A DNA stretch of 64,000 bases from a virus, in IMG/VR virus record IMGVR_UViG_3300045886_000052, positions 1 through 64,000 of that record. One strand, given 5' to 3'. Under the pieces are notes generated by a model. It searched no databases. It was not told the DNA's origin and worked only from the letters and a program-made list of their open reading frames with translations. The position numbers and the translations under genes are program-made. This document shows positions 1 to 9,763 of the stretch, one piece after another; position 1 is the first letter of the stretch; the number at the start of each line of letters is the position of its first letter.

Positions 1-490
1 GGAAGAAAAAGGAATCAACCCCGATCAGTGGGTAACGGTTACGCCCGAACTCGCGGAAGAGATTCCAGCAGAACACAAATCGGAGGCGATCGTCGCGATG
101 TTCGCGTCGGAGTTCAAGGTCGAGCGACCGGAGGGTCCAGGTTTCGTGTTGGGCGCTGCTACCCACCGGGTCAGGCAGACCTACGGGCCTTATACGATCT
201 ATCACGTAATTGGCAGGCACCATGAAAACGATCGGCGCCAGGTCGTCGGCAAATCCGAGGATACCCAGGTTCAAACCGGGACGACGAAGCCAAAATCCAC
301 GACCTTTACCAACCTGACGCCTTATTGCCAGTTTTACGACAAGTTTTTCGTCAGACTTGAAGGCGTCACGGGCGACGATCCGAATATCGCGCAGCGCAAG
401 GATCTCGTCAGTGCGCTATGGAAACGGGGTGTGGTTGATGCGGTGATTGATTACTTCGAGGCCCCACGGGGGGACTCAAAGAGGAACTGA
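1..490 (+). CDS. Tail assembly chaperone-like protein, 5' end cut by the window
   Basis: The frame is open from base 2 with no start, so the gene begins outside or, if the molecule is circular, at 63864. The visible part encodes about 162 residues and ends at a TGA at 488-490. It lies directly before the tape-measure gene, where siphophages encode their tail assembly chaperones. The next frame (-1) is open from 451 to 915 and overlaps this one across a run of six G, which is the usual layout of a frameshifting chaperone pair. The function is inferred from position and frame architecture; I did not recognise the sequence itself. Confidence 0.65.
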   Translation, partial: EEKGINPDQWVTVTPELAEEIPAEHKSEAIVAMFASEFKVERPEGPGFVLGAATHRVRQTYGPYTIYHVIGRHHENDRRQVVGKSEDTQVQTGTTKPKSTTFTNLTPYCQFYDKFFVRLEGVTGDDPNIAQRKDLVSALWKRGVVDAVIDYFEAPRGDSKRN

Positions 491-915
491 CGGAGTGGTT
501 CACCGTTCGGTTCGACAAGATTCGTGATTTGAACTTTGAAGCCTGCCCCGGTGAGCGGCGATGCGAAACCAAACCGACCGGTAGGATTCACCGGTTTTTG
601 AAACAGAACCCGGAGCAGGAGATTGAGCAGATATGCAAGGGTTGCCACTTGAAGGAAACGAAGCCGGGAACCGAACCGCCGCACTTGGCGCGGGCAATTT
701 GGATCGCCAACGAACTCGAAGAGGATAGCCTGGTCTGCGGCGGCTTCGATTACCCCGCAATCCTCGACTACCTCGATCCGTTCGAGTGGGTTTGCCTGGT
801 CGCCATCAAGGCCGCGCGCCGCGCGAGCGAGAACAAGAGCGTCAAAGCGCCCCAGCAGCAGGCCGATCGGGGCGCGATGTTTGATCACTTGAAGCGAGTG
901 AGCCACGGATATTGA
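451..915 (+). CDS. Probable -1 frameshift extension of the tail chaperone
   Basis: This frame opens at 451 and runs to a TGA at 913-915, with no ATG or GTG near its beginning; a TTG at 529 is the first possible start and has no clear ribosome site. It overlaps the preceding gene in the -1 frame and ends 4 bases before the tape-measure ATG. The extension has four cysteines (two in a CKGC pair) that could bind a metal. The likeliest reading is synthesis as a fusion by ribosomal slippage, as in lambda G/G-T. Independent translation from TTG is the alternative. Confidence 0.65.
   Translation, partial: LLRGPTGGLKEELTEWFTVRFDKIRDLNFEACPGERRCETKPTGRIHRFLKQNPEQEIEQICKGCHLKETKPGTEPPHLARAIWIANELEEDSLVCGGFDYPAILDYLDPFEWVCLVAIKAARRASENKSVKAPQQQADRGAMFDHLKRVSHGY
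467..473 (+). promoter_or_regulatory. Candidate -1 ribosomal slippery site (CGGGGGG)
   Basis: In the zero frame the codons are CGG GGG GAC. Six consecutive G let the GGG-decoding tRNA slip back one base and still pair, entering the downstream open frame at GGA CTC AAA. The site lies inside the 40-base overlap of the two chaperone frames. A second, weaker possibility is the AAG codon at 479-481. Confidence 0.5.
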
Positions 916-919
916 GAAT

Positions 920-3900
920 ATGGCCGAAGAGATTGTCGTAAAAGTAGTATTCGACACCCGCGAGGGCAAGCGAAAACTGGAGCAAGACCTCGATGCGCAG
1001 CGCAAGGCGGATGAGGCAAAGGAACTCGCGCATCGGCGGCGGCTCGAAGCGATTCACCTGCAATCGGGCGTGCGGCTTCAACAGATCGAGGCGCGCCGTC
1101 AGGCCCAACTCGACGCTATCCGCGAGCGCGGGGTACAGAAAGAGATTGAGCACGCGCGCAAACTGGAGCGGGAAACGCAGCGGGGCGCCAACGTCCTCGC
1201 CACCTTCCGCACGGCGGCGGCGGCTGTCCAGACAGTTTTCGCCGCGCTGGCCGCCATCGGCATCGTTTCGCTCTTCGAGCGTTTCGGCCGCGCGGCCGTG
1301 CAAGCCGCGATTGACGTTAACAAGCAGGTCAACGCGCTAAAGGCGCTAACAGGATCGGCGGAAGCCGCCGAGAGGCGATTCGCCGCATTATTTGCAATCG
1401 CGCAGAAGACGCCGGGGCTGACAACGAATCTCGCGGCTACGCTCGACGCACAGTTAAGGGTCTTCAGCGTGTCCGAGAGGACGATTGATCGATTACTACC
1501 CGCGATCGGCAGGCTCAACGCGATCAGCCCGCTTACCGATCCGCGCCAATTCGTCAACAACTTCACGCAGCTTATCAGCCAGAACTTTGAGCGGCAGGAC
1601 TTGAAGGAACTCGTCGGGCAGAGTCCGATTGCCGGCCTACTCATCAAGGAAATCTTCGACGTCGACAACCCAACGAACGCCGCGGCGATCCGAACCGCGG
1701 CGAAACGTCTCGGCATTACCACGGTCGAACGCCTGGCGGAAGAATTCGCCGACGCCGCCGCGACGAATTCAGCGCTGCGGAACGCAACCGAGAGTTTCGC
1801 CGGGCAGTTTGAGAAATTGCAGGACCGCATCACCGTCGCGCTCGCTCCGGTCGGCGAAGAAATATTGAAAGTGCTCCTGCCCGCGTTCGGAGATTTCGTC
1901 AAATTGCTGGAGCGCGACCTGCCGAAGATCACCGCGCTCCTGCGTGACAACGCGGACGAATTTCGCGCGATAGCCAGCGCCATTGTCACGATAGCCAACG
2001 CCGTCGGCACACTGATAGGCGCGCTCGCCAAACTGGATCAGAAGTTCGACATCATCCGCGCGATAACAATCCTGGGCGTCGGCGTCGCCAGTCCCGGAGC
2101 GGCGGGCGCTTTGCTGAATACTTTTGAACTGCAGGATAAGCAGAGGGCCTTTATCAACGCCATGAACCCCGTCCAGCGCCGCGCATTTGCGCGGGCTACC
2201 GGCAACGCGGCCGTCATGCCCAGCAACGAAGAGTTGCGCGCTTTCGCCAAGGGTTCAGGTGATTTCCAGTTGCTTGCGTCGCTGCCAAAGGAGCCGCCCA
2301 CAAGCGGAGGAGGCGGCGGCGGACTTGGAGGAGGGGGAGGAAGTGCGCGTAGTCGCTTTATTCCCGACTTCGGCCTTGGTGACGCCGCCAAGCTCGAACA
2401 CGAAGCGGAACTGGCCAGGATCAGGCGAAGCAACTTGGCGGTCGTCCTGCGCCGCCAGCAGCCCTTCGATCTCCAGGCATTGCCGCGACTGTCCGCGCTC
2501 GCGCCGGGACTGCCTGACACGGGCTTTCCAGGCGGGGAACTGGAAGCGCTGACGAGGCTGGCTGCAGAAGTGCCGGCGAAAATTTTACCGATAATGTCGG
2601 ACGTCGAACGCTTCATGCGCGGATTTTCGGATTCGATAGAAACCGTGGGCGATAGCTTCGAGCGTTTCGGCGCGAACGTGGCGCATGCTTTCACGAATGT
2701 TCGCACACTTTTTGACGGTCTCAAGCGGGCGGTCTTATCGTTCTTCAACGATTTACTCGGCAGCGCGCTGCAGAATTTGGTGAGGTCCACGCTCGGCGGT
2801 TTATTCGGCGGCGGCGGCGGAAGTATCGGCAACCTGTTCGGCAATTTGTTTCGCGGGTCAGGTGGTGGCAGTGGAATATCCGCGCCATCATCAATCTCAC
2901 AATCTGTCGGCTCATTCTTCTCAGGCGGTGGTGGTGGATCGTCGTCAGCGTCAGGATTCGGCCGGCTCGCGCTCGATCCTGTCAGCGCCAGGGAATTCGG
3001 CGGCGGCTCGTTTCTCGGCGGTATCGGTCGATCGTTCGGCGCAGCCGCGCCGCTGCTCGGTCTCTCACTCGGCGCGGGACTCGGCGGCCAGAGCGTATTC
3101 GGGCAGATAGCCGGATCGGCGGGCGGACTGCTCGCTGGCGGACTCTTCGGCGCCAAGGTGGGCGCGATCACCGGGAAAGCCGCGGCATTCTTCACGAATC
3201 CCCTAACCGCCATCATCGGCGGCGGGCTACTGATCGGCTCATTTCTGTTTGGCCGCTCGAAGCAGCGCCGACAGGATGAAGAACTGAGCGGGCAATTTCT
3301 CACGCAGGCGCTCGCGGGCATCGATCAACTCGCGGCTGCGGTCAGTGGCGGACAAATCACAACGCTTGCCGAGGCGCGGAGTCTCTTTGATTCGCAAGTC
3401 CTTGGAACGTTCCGCCAGCAGATCGGTAGCCTGAAGACGAAGAGCGTGCGCGAATCGAGGCTGACCAATCAGGTGAGGGATTTGCAGAACGTTTTCCAGG
3501 CTAGGATACCGCCGCTCATCGCCGACGCCGACAGTCGGCGCGCGTCGGCCGAGCGGGCGGCGCTCATCCACAGCAGGTTGATCCCAGAATTTAACTTTGG
3601 CGGAACGGTTCCCGGAATAGACAGGGGCCGTGATTCAGTTCTGGCAATGGTGCGGCCGGGCGAAAAGATCCTTACGCGCGGTCAACAATCCGCCGTAATC
3701 GCGCAATCGAATCCGGGCGTATTTGACCGCGCCGGCGTACCGAGGGGCGCAATCCATACCGGCGGCGCGCAGGCTTTCGGGATCGGGGGGACGGCGCAGG
3801 CGATAGGCAGGCAGCCGATCGTTATCAACGTCGCGATCCTGCAAGGCAGGCAGGACGCTACGCGGGCCTTCACGATCGGCAGCAACTCGCCGGAAGGCCA

Positions 3901-3955
3901 CGACGCAATCGTAAATATCGTGCAGGACGCCCGACTTAACAAGGAGCTGAACTAA
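920..3955 (+). CDS. Tail tape-measure protein
   Basis: A 1011-residue protein that should line the tail tube and set its length; by the family rule of about 0.15 nm per residue the tail would be near 150 nm. Residues 10-95 are charged and coiled-coil-like, followed by a hydrophobic segment near 100-122. Two glycine-rich low-complexity stretches and several Gly/Ala-rich hydrophobic segments lie in the C-terminal half, all typical of tape measures. It follows the frameshifted chaperone by 4 bases and overlaps the next start by one base (TAATG). The ATG at 920 has a weak ribosome site, consistent with translational coupling. Confidence 0.9.
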   Translation: MAEEIVVKVVFDTREGKRKLEQDLDAQRKADEAKELAHRRRLEAIHLQSGVRLQQIEARRQAQLDAIRERGVQKEIEHARKLERETQRGANVLATFRTAAAAVQTVFAALAAIGIVSLFERFGRAAVQAAIDVNKQVNALKALTGSAEAAERRFAALFAIAQKTPGLTTNLAATLDAQLRVFSVSERTIDRLLPAIGRLNAISPLTDPRQFVNNFTQLISQNFERQDLKELVGQSPIAGLLIKEIFDVDNPTNAAAIRTAAKRLGITTVERLAEEFADAAATNSALRNATESFAGQFEKLQDRITVALAPVGEEILKVLLPAFGDFVKLLERDLPKITALLRDNADEFRAIASAIVTIANAVGTLIGALAKLDQKFDIIRAITILGVGVASPGAAGALLNTFELQDKQRAFINAMNPVQRRAFARATGNAAVMPSNEELRAFAKGSGDFQLLASLPKEPPTSGGGGGGLGGGGGSARSRFIPDFGLGDAAKLEHEAELARIRRSNLAVVLRRQQPFDLQALPRLSALAPGLPDTGFPGGELEALTRLAAEVPAKILPIMSDVERFMRGFSDSIETVGDSFERFGANVAHAFTNVRTLFDGLKRAVLSFFNDLLGSALQNLVRSTLGGLFGGGGGSIGNLFGNLFRGSGGGSGISAPSSISQSVGSFFSGGGGGSSSASGFGRLALDPVSAREFGGGSFLGGIGRSFGAAAPLLGLSLGAGLGGQSVFGQIAGSAGGLLAGGLFGAKVGAITGKAAAFFTNPLTAIIGGGLLIGSFLFGRSKQRRQDEELSGQFLTQALAGIDQLAAAVSGGQITTLAEARSLFDSQVLGTFRQQIGSLKTKSVRESRLTNQVRDLQNVFQARIPPLIADADSRRASAERAALIHSRLIPEFNFGGTVPGIDRGRDSVLAMVRPGEKILTRGQQSAVIAQSNPGVFDRAGVPRGAIHTGGAQAFGIGGTAQAIGRQPIVINVAILQGRQDATRAFTIGSNSPEGHDAIVNIVQDARLNKELN

Positions 3956-5046
3956 TGCCATCTGAGCCCGGAACCCTAAACTTCCCCACGTCGCTCGACG
4001 ACGTCATCAGTCTGGTCGAGGCCGCCAATCATGCCTCGGCGGTACTGAACTCAGGGATCAATAATTCAGTATTGCTGGTCCCGGTTTCGCAGCCATCGGA
4101 ATTTTCCGCGTCGGGCTACGCGACGATTCTCGACGTTGTGCCGAACCCGACAGTGATCGAGATCGTGAAATATACGAGCAAATCCGGCAACGACTTGGTA
4201 GTTCCCACCGGCGGGCGCGGGCAGCAGGGAACCAGCGCCGCAGCGTTCAGCGCCGGCGCGGTCGTTGAGCAGCGGCCCACGCAACGTCATCACGGCGTAT
4301 TGCGCGACGCCATAATTGAGATCGAGAAGAAGATCGGATACGGCAACGTATTCGCGCCGCTCGACGCGTCCGGCACGAATCAGGCAGGCGTCGATAACGA
4401 CTTCTCAGGCGGACGTGGAACGGGCACCGGCATACCCGGCAATATGAGAGTCCGCTACCCGCTGATTGGCGCGACCGGTACGACCCTGCACGCGCTGAGC
4501 AATACCAGCGATGATTTCGTGCCGACCACTAGCGCCTACTCGAACACGTCGAACGGGACGGCGATTGCCAACTCGGCAAGCGAAACGAGTTTGTTTACCG
4601 GCGCCGGGGTAAGCGCCGGATCGACGCGCACGATCGAGGGCGGGATCGCCAGGGCGGGCGCGGTGTATCGAATCGTAATCGCCGGAGACTTCGGCGCGAC
4701 CTCGGGTCCTACCGGTCGCATCAAGTTCAAGCTCGGCTCGACGATCATCGCCGACACCAATACCTTCACGATGCCGAACTGCTCGCCGGGCGCTGGAATC
4801 TACACGATTGAATTCGACCTACTGATCAACTCGGTCGGCGCGACGGGTACGGCATCCGTCAGGGCATTGCGTGGAACGTTCTCTCCAGGTAGCGGCGGAC
4901 AGACACCGACATTCGCGTTTGCGTCAGGGGCGCCAACTGTTGATTTCACGGCTAATCAGACGATGGACATCACGTTTCAATGGGGCACGGCCAACTCGAA
5001 CAATACGATTATTCTGACGATGGCGAGCATTCAGAGGATCAGATAG
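3955..5046 (+). CDS. Tail fibre or tail-tip structural protein
   Basis: A 363-residue protein rich in Gly, Ser, Thr and Ala, with beta-type composition in the C-terminal half, as in phage fibres. It is translationally coupled to the tape measure by a one-base stop/start overlap. No enzymatic motif is visible. A structural role is inferred from position and composition; whether it contacts the host receptor is unknown. Confidence 0.6.
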   Translation: MPSEPGTLNFPTSLDDVISLVEAANHASAVLNSGINNSVLLVPVSQPSEFSASGYATILDVVPNPTVIEIVKYTSKSGNDLVVPTGGRGQQGTSAAAFSAGAVVEQRPTQRHHGVLRDAIIEIEKKIGYGNVFAPLDASGTNQAGVDNDFSGGRGTGTGIPGNMRVRYPLIGATGTTLHALSNTSDDFVPTTSAYSNTSNGTAIANSASETSLFTGAGVSAGSTRTIEGGIARAGAVYRIVIAGDFGATSGPTGRIKFKLGSTIIADTNTFTMPNCSPGAGIYTIEFDLLINSVGATGTASVRALRGTFSPGSGGQTPTFAFASGAPTVDFTANQTMDITFQWGTANSNNTIILTMASIQRIR

Positions 5047-5202
5047 ATGCCGAACGCGTTCGATGATTATGTATGGGACGGCGCTGCGTGGGACGGCGGC
5101 GACGCGATAGACCTCGCGACAGCGTCAGTCGAGGAGATGTGCATTGACTGCGAAGCCGTCTGGGAGATCACGCTCGACGGTGGCGAAGTGGAGGTTTGTT
5201 AG
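5047..5202 (+). CDS. Small acidic protein in the tail operon
   Basis: A 51-residue frame that exactly fills the space between two tail genes: the upstream TAG ends at 5046, this ATG follows at once, and its own TAG abuts the next ATG. The protein is acidic and aromatic (VWDGAAWDGG) with a CIDC pair. Perfect packing without gaps supports it as real. Function unknown. Confidence 0.7.
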   Translation: MPNAFDDYVWDGAAWDGGDAIDLATASVEEMCIDCEAVWEITLDGGEVEVC

Positions 5203-5580
5203 ATGCCGACGAAGGTTTTGGACATAACGACGCTGACCCGGGGCAACGACGTTGTCTTGAAGTTTACCGTCAAAACGACCGTTGATCTGGCGTCCGCGAA
5301 ATTCACGGTCAAGCGCAGCTTCTTGAATGCGGACTCGGTTGCGGCCGTCGCCAAGGTCGTCACGGTGAATCTCACGGCGGACGGGCAAATCACGGACGTT
5401 GGCGGCGCTGACGACTTGGCGATGGTTCAAATTATCCTGGCGAAAGCAGACACCGCTGCCATTCAGGCCGACCTGGATTACGTGTGGGACTTGGAGGTCT
5501 TCGACGCGACGGTTAAAGCGACGACGCCGGTTGGCGGAAGGATCTTCATGCACGAACGCGTGAGAAAGCTGATGGGATAA
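5203..5580 (+). CDS. Tail/baseplate-type beta domain protein (BppU-like pattern)
   Basis: 125 residues. The pattern of a short N-terminal motif, beta strands, TADGQITD and a later WDLEVFDATVK segment resembles the N-terminal domain of upper-baseplate BppU-type proteins. The same architecture recurs in the gene at 62711-63097, so the tail region holds two paralogues. It starts directly after the preceding stop. Confidence 0.55.
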   Translation: MPTKVLDITTLTRGNDVVLKFTVKTTVDLASAKFTVKRSFLNADSVAAVAKVVTVNLTADGQITDVGGADDLAMVQIILAKADTAAIQADLDYVWDLEVFDATVKATTPVGGRIFMHERVRKLMG

Positions 5581-5581
5581 T

Positions 5582-6232
5582 ATGCCGCGAAAAATGCCAC
5601 AGGGATGGCCGGAACTACTTGCTCGCCACGACAAACAGATTGAAACGCATTCGACGCTGCACCTGTCGGTGGACGACGGCGATATTTTGCGCGATTACTA
5701 CTTCGCGACCGCGCGCCTGGTAATTGACGGAATCGAATACGAACCGCAGTTGCGCAAGGGCGGTCAGATCAAATCGAGTCTGACGCGCGCCGTGGACCAG
5801 GGAACCGTCGAAGCGCAAAACGCCGACCTGACGACCGGCCACGAATTCCTCGGCTTGGGACAATCCCTTTACGGCGCCAAGGTGGAGATCGGGATCTGGT
5901 GGCGCGATCACGTCAGCGGTGTCGAGGCTCATAAAGTATTCCAATCCGGCCCGCTGACCTCGTTGAAGGTGAATGAAACCGTTACGGCCCTGACCTCGAT
6001 CGCCGATCCTTATGCGGCCGTCTCGGTCGGCGCGACGCGGCGCGTGGATGCGCTCTGCCAGTTTGAATATAAGGACGCCGACACCTGCGGCTCAACAAGC
6101 TCGGAAGCGGTCTGCAACTTCATGCTTAACCACGAAGGCGGCTGCATTGTGCGGCACGGTGACCCGTTGTTCCGGGCGAAAAACGGCAGCTTCGCGTTCG
6201 CGAACAGCGGATCGAGGTTCAAGAGTCTGTAA
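5582..6232 (+). CDS. Minor tail protein, gpL-like with four cysteines
   Basis: 216 residues. The C-terminal part has four cysteines at residues 159, 169, 178 and 188 in a frame resembling the Fe-S-binding end of lambda gpL-type minor tail proteins (LCQFEYKDADTCG). Position between the tape measure and a gpJ-like tip protein fits. The stop overlaps the next ATG by one base. Metal binding is inferred from the spacing only. Confidence 0.6.
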   Translation: MPRKMPQGWPELLARHDKQIETHSTLHLSVDDGDILRDYYFATARLVIDGIEYEPQLRKGGQIKSSLTRAVDQGTVEAQNADLTTGHEFLGLGQSLYGAKVEIGIWWRDHVSGVEAHKVFQSGPLTSLKVNETVTALTSIADPYAAVSVGATRRVDALCQFEYKDADTCGSTSSEAVCNFMLNHEGGCIVRHGDPLFRAKNGSFAFANSGSRFKSL

Positions 6233-8106
6233 TGGGTAAAGAATTCGACATGGATCTGTTTGTGATCGATCGCGGGGAACTGCCGCGGCTCGGTCCGGTT
6301 CCATTCGTCGATCCCGGCGAGATCAGCGGCGGTGGTAGTTCGATGGTCGCCGAAAAAGCCGACCAACAGATCGAAGAATTCCACCCCGAACTCGGCGGCG
6401 TCCTGGCCAAGCCTCATGGCCGGCACGTAACTGCGGGCCACTTGATCTACCACGTTTTCACGGCAGGTTCGCCGAATAACACCTTAATCATTTACGTCGC
6501 GCTCGGCGAGGGCGAAGGCGCAGGTGGCGGGCATGGCAAGTGGGATAGCGTCGAGAAAGTCTGGTACGCGGGCGAAGAGCTGAGCGTGTCACCGGACGCG
6601 ACGACACCGGGCTATCGGTTTCACCCCGGCGAGATTAGCACGGGCGTAGATTCAGGCCCTCAGCAGGTAGATCCGTTTCAGCCGAGCGGCCTGGCCTATT
6701 CGGGAACCGCTTACGTCGCGGTGATGCTAAACGGCCCGACTGTTGAAAATCGGCCGAACGAGTTGAGAGTCCTGGCCAGATGCCGCGAGGTTCCCGACTT
6801 CGACGCGACCGGCAGATTGCTCGGCTTCAGTTACAGCACGAATCCCGCGCGGATCGCAGCCGAGTGCGTTTTGACCTATTGGGAGCGTAAGTTTCCAAAC
6901 GACCCGGCGCTTGCGCTGCGCAAGACGCAGGAAATGATTGATTGGGAGTTCTGGACGATCTGGCGCGATGACTGCGACGAGTTGATCGAATGGTTCAACG
7001 GCGTGGAAACTGTAGAGATTCCGCGATGGGAATGCCACGTCGTTTTCACCGCAGACACGAACCTTGCCGACGCTCTCGATCAGATATGCGCGACCTGCGC
7101 CTCGACGTGGCAGTTGGACGGATCGACAATAATCTTCCTGCCGTTCAACGAGCGCGAACCGATTCATCACTTCGACGAGTCCAATATCGTCGCGGCGTCC
7201 GACGTGGAGCCGCGCGACCTGCGGTTGCGTCCGAATTCCATCCTGATCAAATATCGCGACACCGGCGACACCTTCATGGGCGTGACGATCTCGGAGGCGC
7301 GGCGGCCGGAGCTGAGAATGCAAGCGGGCGAGATCAAGAGCGAGCGCACGATGCCGCCGATGAGCAAATCGCAGGGCGACCGATTGGCCGAATTCCAGAT
7401 GCGGTTCGAGTCCGACAACGACAAGTTGTGGCTTGTTCGCGGCGACGAGACCAGTTTGCACCTGCTGCCGGGCGATTACGCGACGGTCTCGCACCTGCTG
7501 CCAGGCTGGCCCGATTACCAGCGCGTTCTTGTGCTGGCCGCGACGCTGGCAGGCCCGGAAGAAGCGCCTGATCACGTTGATTTCATCCTGCAGAAAATAG
7601 AAACCCCGCTGATCGACGACACCGCGCACGGGCCGAAGCAGTTGAAGATCCAGACGCTCAACCCAACGTCGTTCACAACTGCCGATCCGGGGCAGGGCGG
7701 CTTGGCTGTGACCGGCGCGACCAACACGGGGCACGCGACCACGTCGGCGGATGCTGCGGCCGGGGGCGGATCGCAAACGAAGACTTGCATCTGGACAGCT
7801 TTTCAGACCGTGGGCGGCGTTGTATCGTCGTTGAAGCTGAAGGTGAATTGGGCAGAAGACGGCGACGTTAGCGCTGGCACGAATAGTTTTAGACTCCAAT
7901 ACAGCCTCAACGGCGGGTCGAACTGGACTACCGCTTTTGATCATATCGACGTCGAAGACCCGGATTCCGGTGAATTCTCGGTAACGCTTTCTGCCGCTCA
8001 AAATATCTCACAGGTTCAGGTCCGGGACAGGATTATCGCCCAAACGGACAATGCGACCATCGTTGGGACAATTTCAAATATCCGGCTGGAGGTTGAATAT
8101 TTCTGA
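6232..8106 (+). CDS. Tail tip/host-specificity protein (gpJ-like core)
   Basis: A 624-residue protein. The region around GFSYSTNPARIAAECVL resembles the segment of gpJ-type central tail-tip proteins that precedes their phage-tail domain, and the middle part keeps the expected mix of beta strands and a DLRLRPNSI motif. The last 130 residues form a separate Gly/Ser/Thr-rich beta domain, probably a fibre-like module. It is coupled to both neighbours by one-base overlaps. It likely caps the tail and opens or guides DNA ejection; host specificity is an inference. Confidence 0.7.
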   Translation: MGKEFDMDLFVIDRGELPRLGPVPFVDPGEISGGGSSMVAEKADQQIEEFHPELGGVLAKPHGRHVTAGHLIYHVFTAGSPNNTLIIYVALGEGEGAGGGHGKWDSVEKVWYAGEELSVSPDATTPGYRFHPGEISTGVDSGPQQVDPFQPSGLAYSGTAYVAVMLNGPTVENRPNELRVLARCREVPDFDATGRLLGFSYSTNPARIAAECVLTYWERKFPNDPALALRKTQEMIDWEFWTIWRDDCDELIEWFNGVETVEIPRWECHVVFTADTNLADALDQICATCASTWQLDGSTIIFLPFNEREPIHHFDESNIVAASDVEPRDLRLRPNSILIKYRDTGDTFMGVTISEARRPELRMQAGEIKSERTMPPMSKSQGDRLAEFQMRFESDNDKLWLVRGDETSLHLLPGDYATVSHLLPGWPDYQRVLVLAATLAGPEEAPDHVDFILQKIETPLIDDTAHGPKQLKIQTLNPTSFTTADPGQGGLAVTGATNTGHATTSADAAAGGGSQTKTCIWTAFQTVGGVVSSLKLKVNWAEDGDVSAGTNSFRLQYSLNGGSNWTTAFDHIDVEDPDSGEFSVTLSAAQNISQVQVRDRIIAQTDNATIVGTISNIRLEVEYF

Positions 8107-9644
8107 TGAGGCTGAGAATCGTCCCGCCAGTTTTTACAGTCTATCCCGGCGACCGGATCGAATTCACCGCGGATGCCGGGCCGCCGCCACCATTGTGGGC
8201 CTCCGTGACGAATAGCGGCGATATTCAGGCCGATTCTTCGCTGGCTATTGACGCCGGGCAGGATTCCACGAGCGCCGTGGGCGGGCACAAGCTTTTCTCT
8301 GGAAGCGGCCGGGTTGAGCTGAAGATCAACAACCTGTGCCTGCCGACCGGGTCCGGCGTGTTGAAGCTCAACGGCGACATTACCGACACGAGCGCCTTTG
8401 TCTATCAGTACAAGATCGAGATCACGGCGACGGCCGTGACGGTCAAGAACGAAGCCGCCGCGACGATCTTCACCCAGCCTTATTCCACGGTTTCGGGGGA
8501 TATTTACCAGCTCGAACTCAACGCCGGATTTCGTCTCTACCGCAAGGGCGCCGAGCTGCATGCGCGCGTCGGCTTGCCCACGCAGATTGTTTATCCGATG
8601 GGTTACTCGTGCGAGCTGGCCGAGGACACCGTCACCGAACCCGGCGTAATCCCGCCGCCGCGGCTGATCGGTCAGGGCTGGCGGCTCGGCAATGTCGTTA
8701 CGTGGACGGCGCCGGCGCACGGCTCGCTCTCGACGACCGGCCCGGGCGTGACCACGGAATATTCCGGCGGCACGGTTCCCGGTCGCTACACCCTGGCGGC
8801 CCAGGTCGAGCCGGGCGCCGACGCGACGGGGGCGCAGCGCGCGACGGCGACCATAGACATCCCGGCGCTCGAAATCCTCGGCGCTACCGAACTTGAACTG
8901 CAACCGGGCCAGAAAGTTAGGATCAAGACCAATTACGATGAGGCGCAAAATCCGCTCATCGCGCTGTCCATAGTGAGCGGCGGCGGTTCGATTTCAGGCA
9001 GCGAATTCACCGCGCCGAGCGCGCCAGGAACTACGATCGTGCGGGCAGCCGCCGCCATCAACGGCCAGGCCGCCAACCTGACGATCACGGTTCCGGCTGT
9101 CGTCGGGCCGGAGATCGGATTCGCGGCGCCGGGCGATCCGGTGGATTTCGCGACCAACCTGACAGATCCGATATGGGCGGCAAGTTTGGGCCAGATCGCC
9201 ATCAGCGGCCTGTGGATAGTTCCCGACTTGATCGGACAGAAGGCAAGGATTACCGCGACCGCTGGGGGCGTTACGGTCACGCGCGATGTCGAGATCGTCG
9301 AGAAGTTCCCGCGCTCGGATTTCAAACTGGATTGGCCGATCGATTACGCGAAGCGGGTGCTATTGAGCGAGGCGGAAGACGGGACGCGCACATCGCGAAT
9401 TAAGACCGCGGCGCGCCGATCCTTCCCGGTGGAATTGCTGGTGGACGCTGTTGAGGATCTGAACGGCAAGGCGGGACTGCGCACTATCCGCGACTTCTGG
9501 GATCGCCATCACCCAGGATTGCGATTCATCATGGAAGATCCGGAGGAGGGAATTCAGCTTGTAATGTACACGGACTCGGAATTGCGCTGGGTTCACACCG
9601 GCGCCGGAATTGAGATAGTGTTTAGGGTGAAGGGGGCTGAGTAG
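8106..9644 (+). CDS. Tail tip protein with Ig-like repeats
   Basis: 512 residues. Residues about 1-400 are built from repeated beta domains with Ig-like features (for example EITATAVTVKNE and LELQPGQKVRIKT), common on phage tails for surface binding. The last 100 residues (from about KLDWPIDY) are different and end with a small mixed domain (HPGLRFIMEDPEEG) like those at tail tips. It is coupled to the gene before it (TGATG). Probably an exposed tail-tip component. Confidence 0.6.
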   Translation: MRLRIVPPVFTVYPGDRIEFTADAGPPPPLWASVTNSGDIQADSSLAIDAGQDSTSAVGGHKLFSGSGRVELKINNLCLPTGSGVLKLNGDITDTSAFVYQYKIEITATAVTVKNEAAATIFTQPYSTVSGDIYQLELNAGFRLYRKGAELHARVGLPTQIVYPMGYSCELAEDTVTEPGVIPPPRLIGQGWRLGNVVTWTAPAHGSLSTTGPGVTTEYSGGTVPGRYTLAAQVEPGADATGAQRATATIDIPALEILGATELELQPGQKVRIKTNYDEAQNPLIALSIVSGGGSISGSEFTAPSAPGTTIVRAAAAINGQAANLTITVPAVVGPEIGFAAPGDPVDFATNLTDPIWAASLGQIAISGLWIVPDLIGQKARITATAGGVTVTRDVEIVEKFPRSDFKLDWPIDYAKRVLLSEAEDGTRTSRIKTAARRSFPVELLVDAVEDLNGKAGLRTIRDFWDRHHPGLRFIMEDPEEGIQLVMYTDSELRWVHTGAGIEIVFRVKGAE

Positions 9645-9648
9645 GCGC

Positions 9649-9744
9649 GTGACCGAACGAACCGCAAAACTGATCGCCATCGTAATCGCGCTGCTGATTA
9701 TCCTGATCGGCCTCGCGCTGTTGATCGCGGCGCCGGCGGGGTAG
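9649..9744 (+). CDS. 31-residue single-pass membrane peptide
   Basis: A GTG-started frame 4 bases after the last tail gene. After a short polar start (MTERTAK) nearly all residues are hydrophobic (LIAIVIALLIILIGLALLI), giving one transmembrane helix. It is the final gene of the rightward late operon. It could be a pinholin-like or accessory lysis peptide, but there is no direct evidence; it is too short to assign by homology. Confidence 0.5.
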   Translation: MTERTAKLIAIVIALLIILIGLALLIAAPAG

Positions 9745-9763
9745 CGGTTAAGCGGATACGTTT

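Noticed and set aside
2038-3321. Long minus-strand frame over the tape-measure gene
   Set aside because: Pro/Ser-rich antisense shadow of GC-rich coding DNA with no ribosome site.
6727-8001. Long minus-strand frame over the tail-tip gene
   Set aside because: Arg/Val-rich shadow; the plus-strand gene is coupled to both neighbours.
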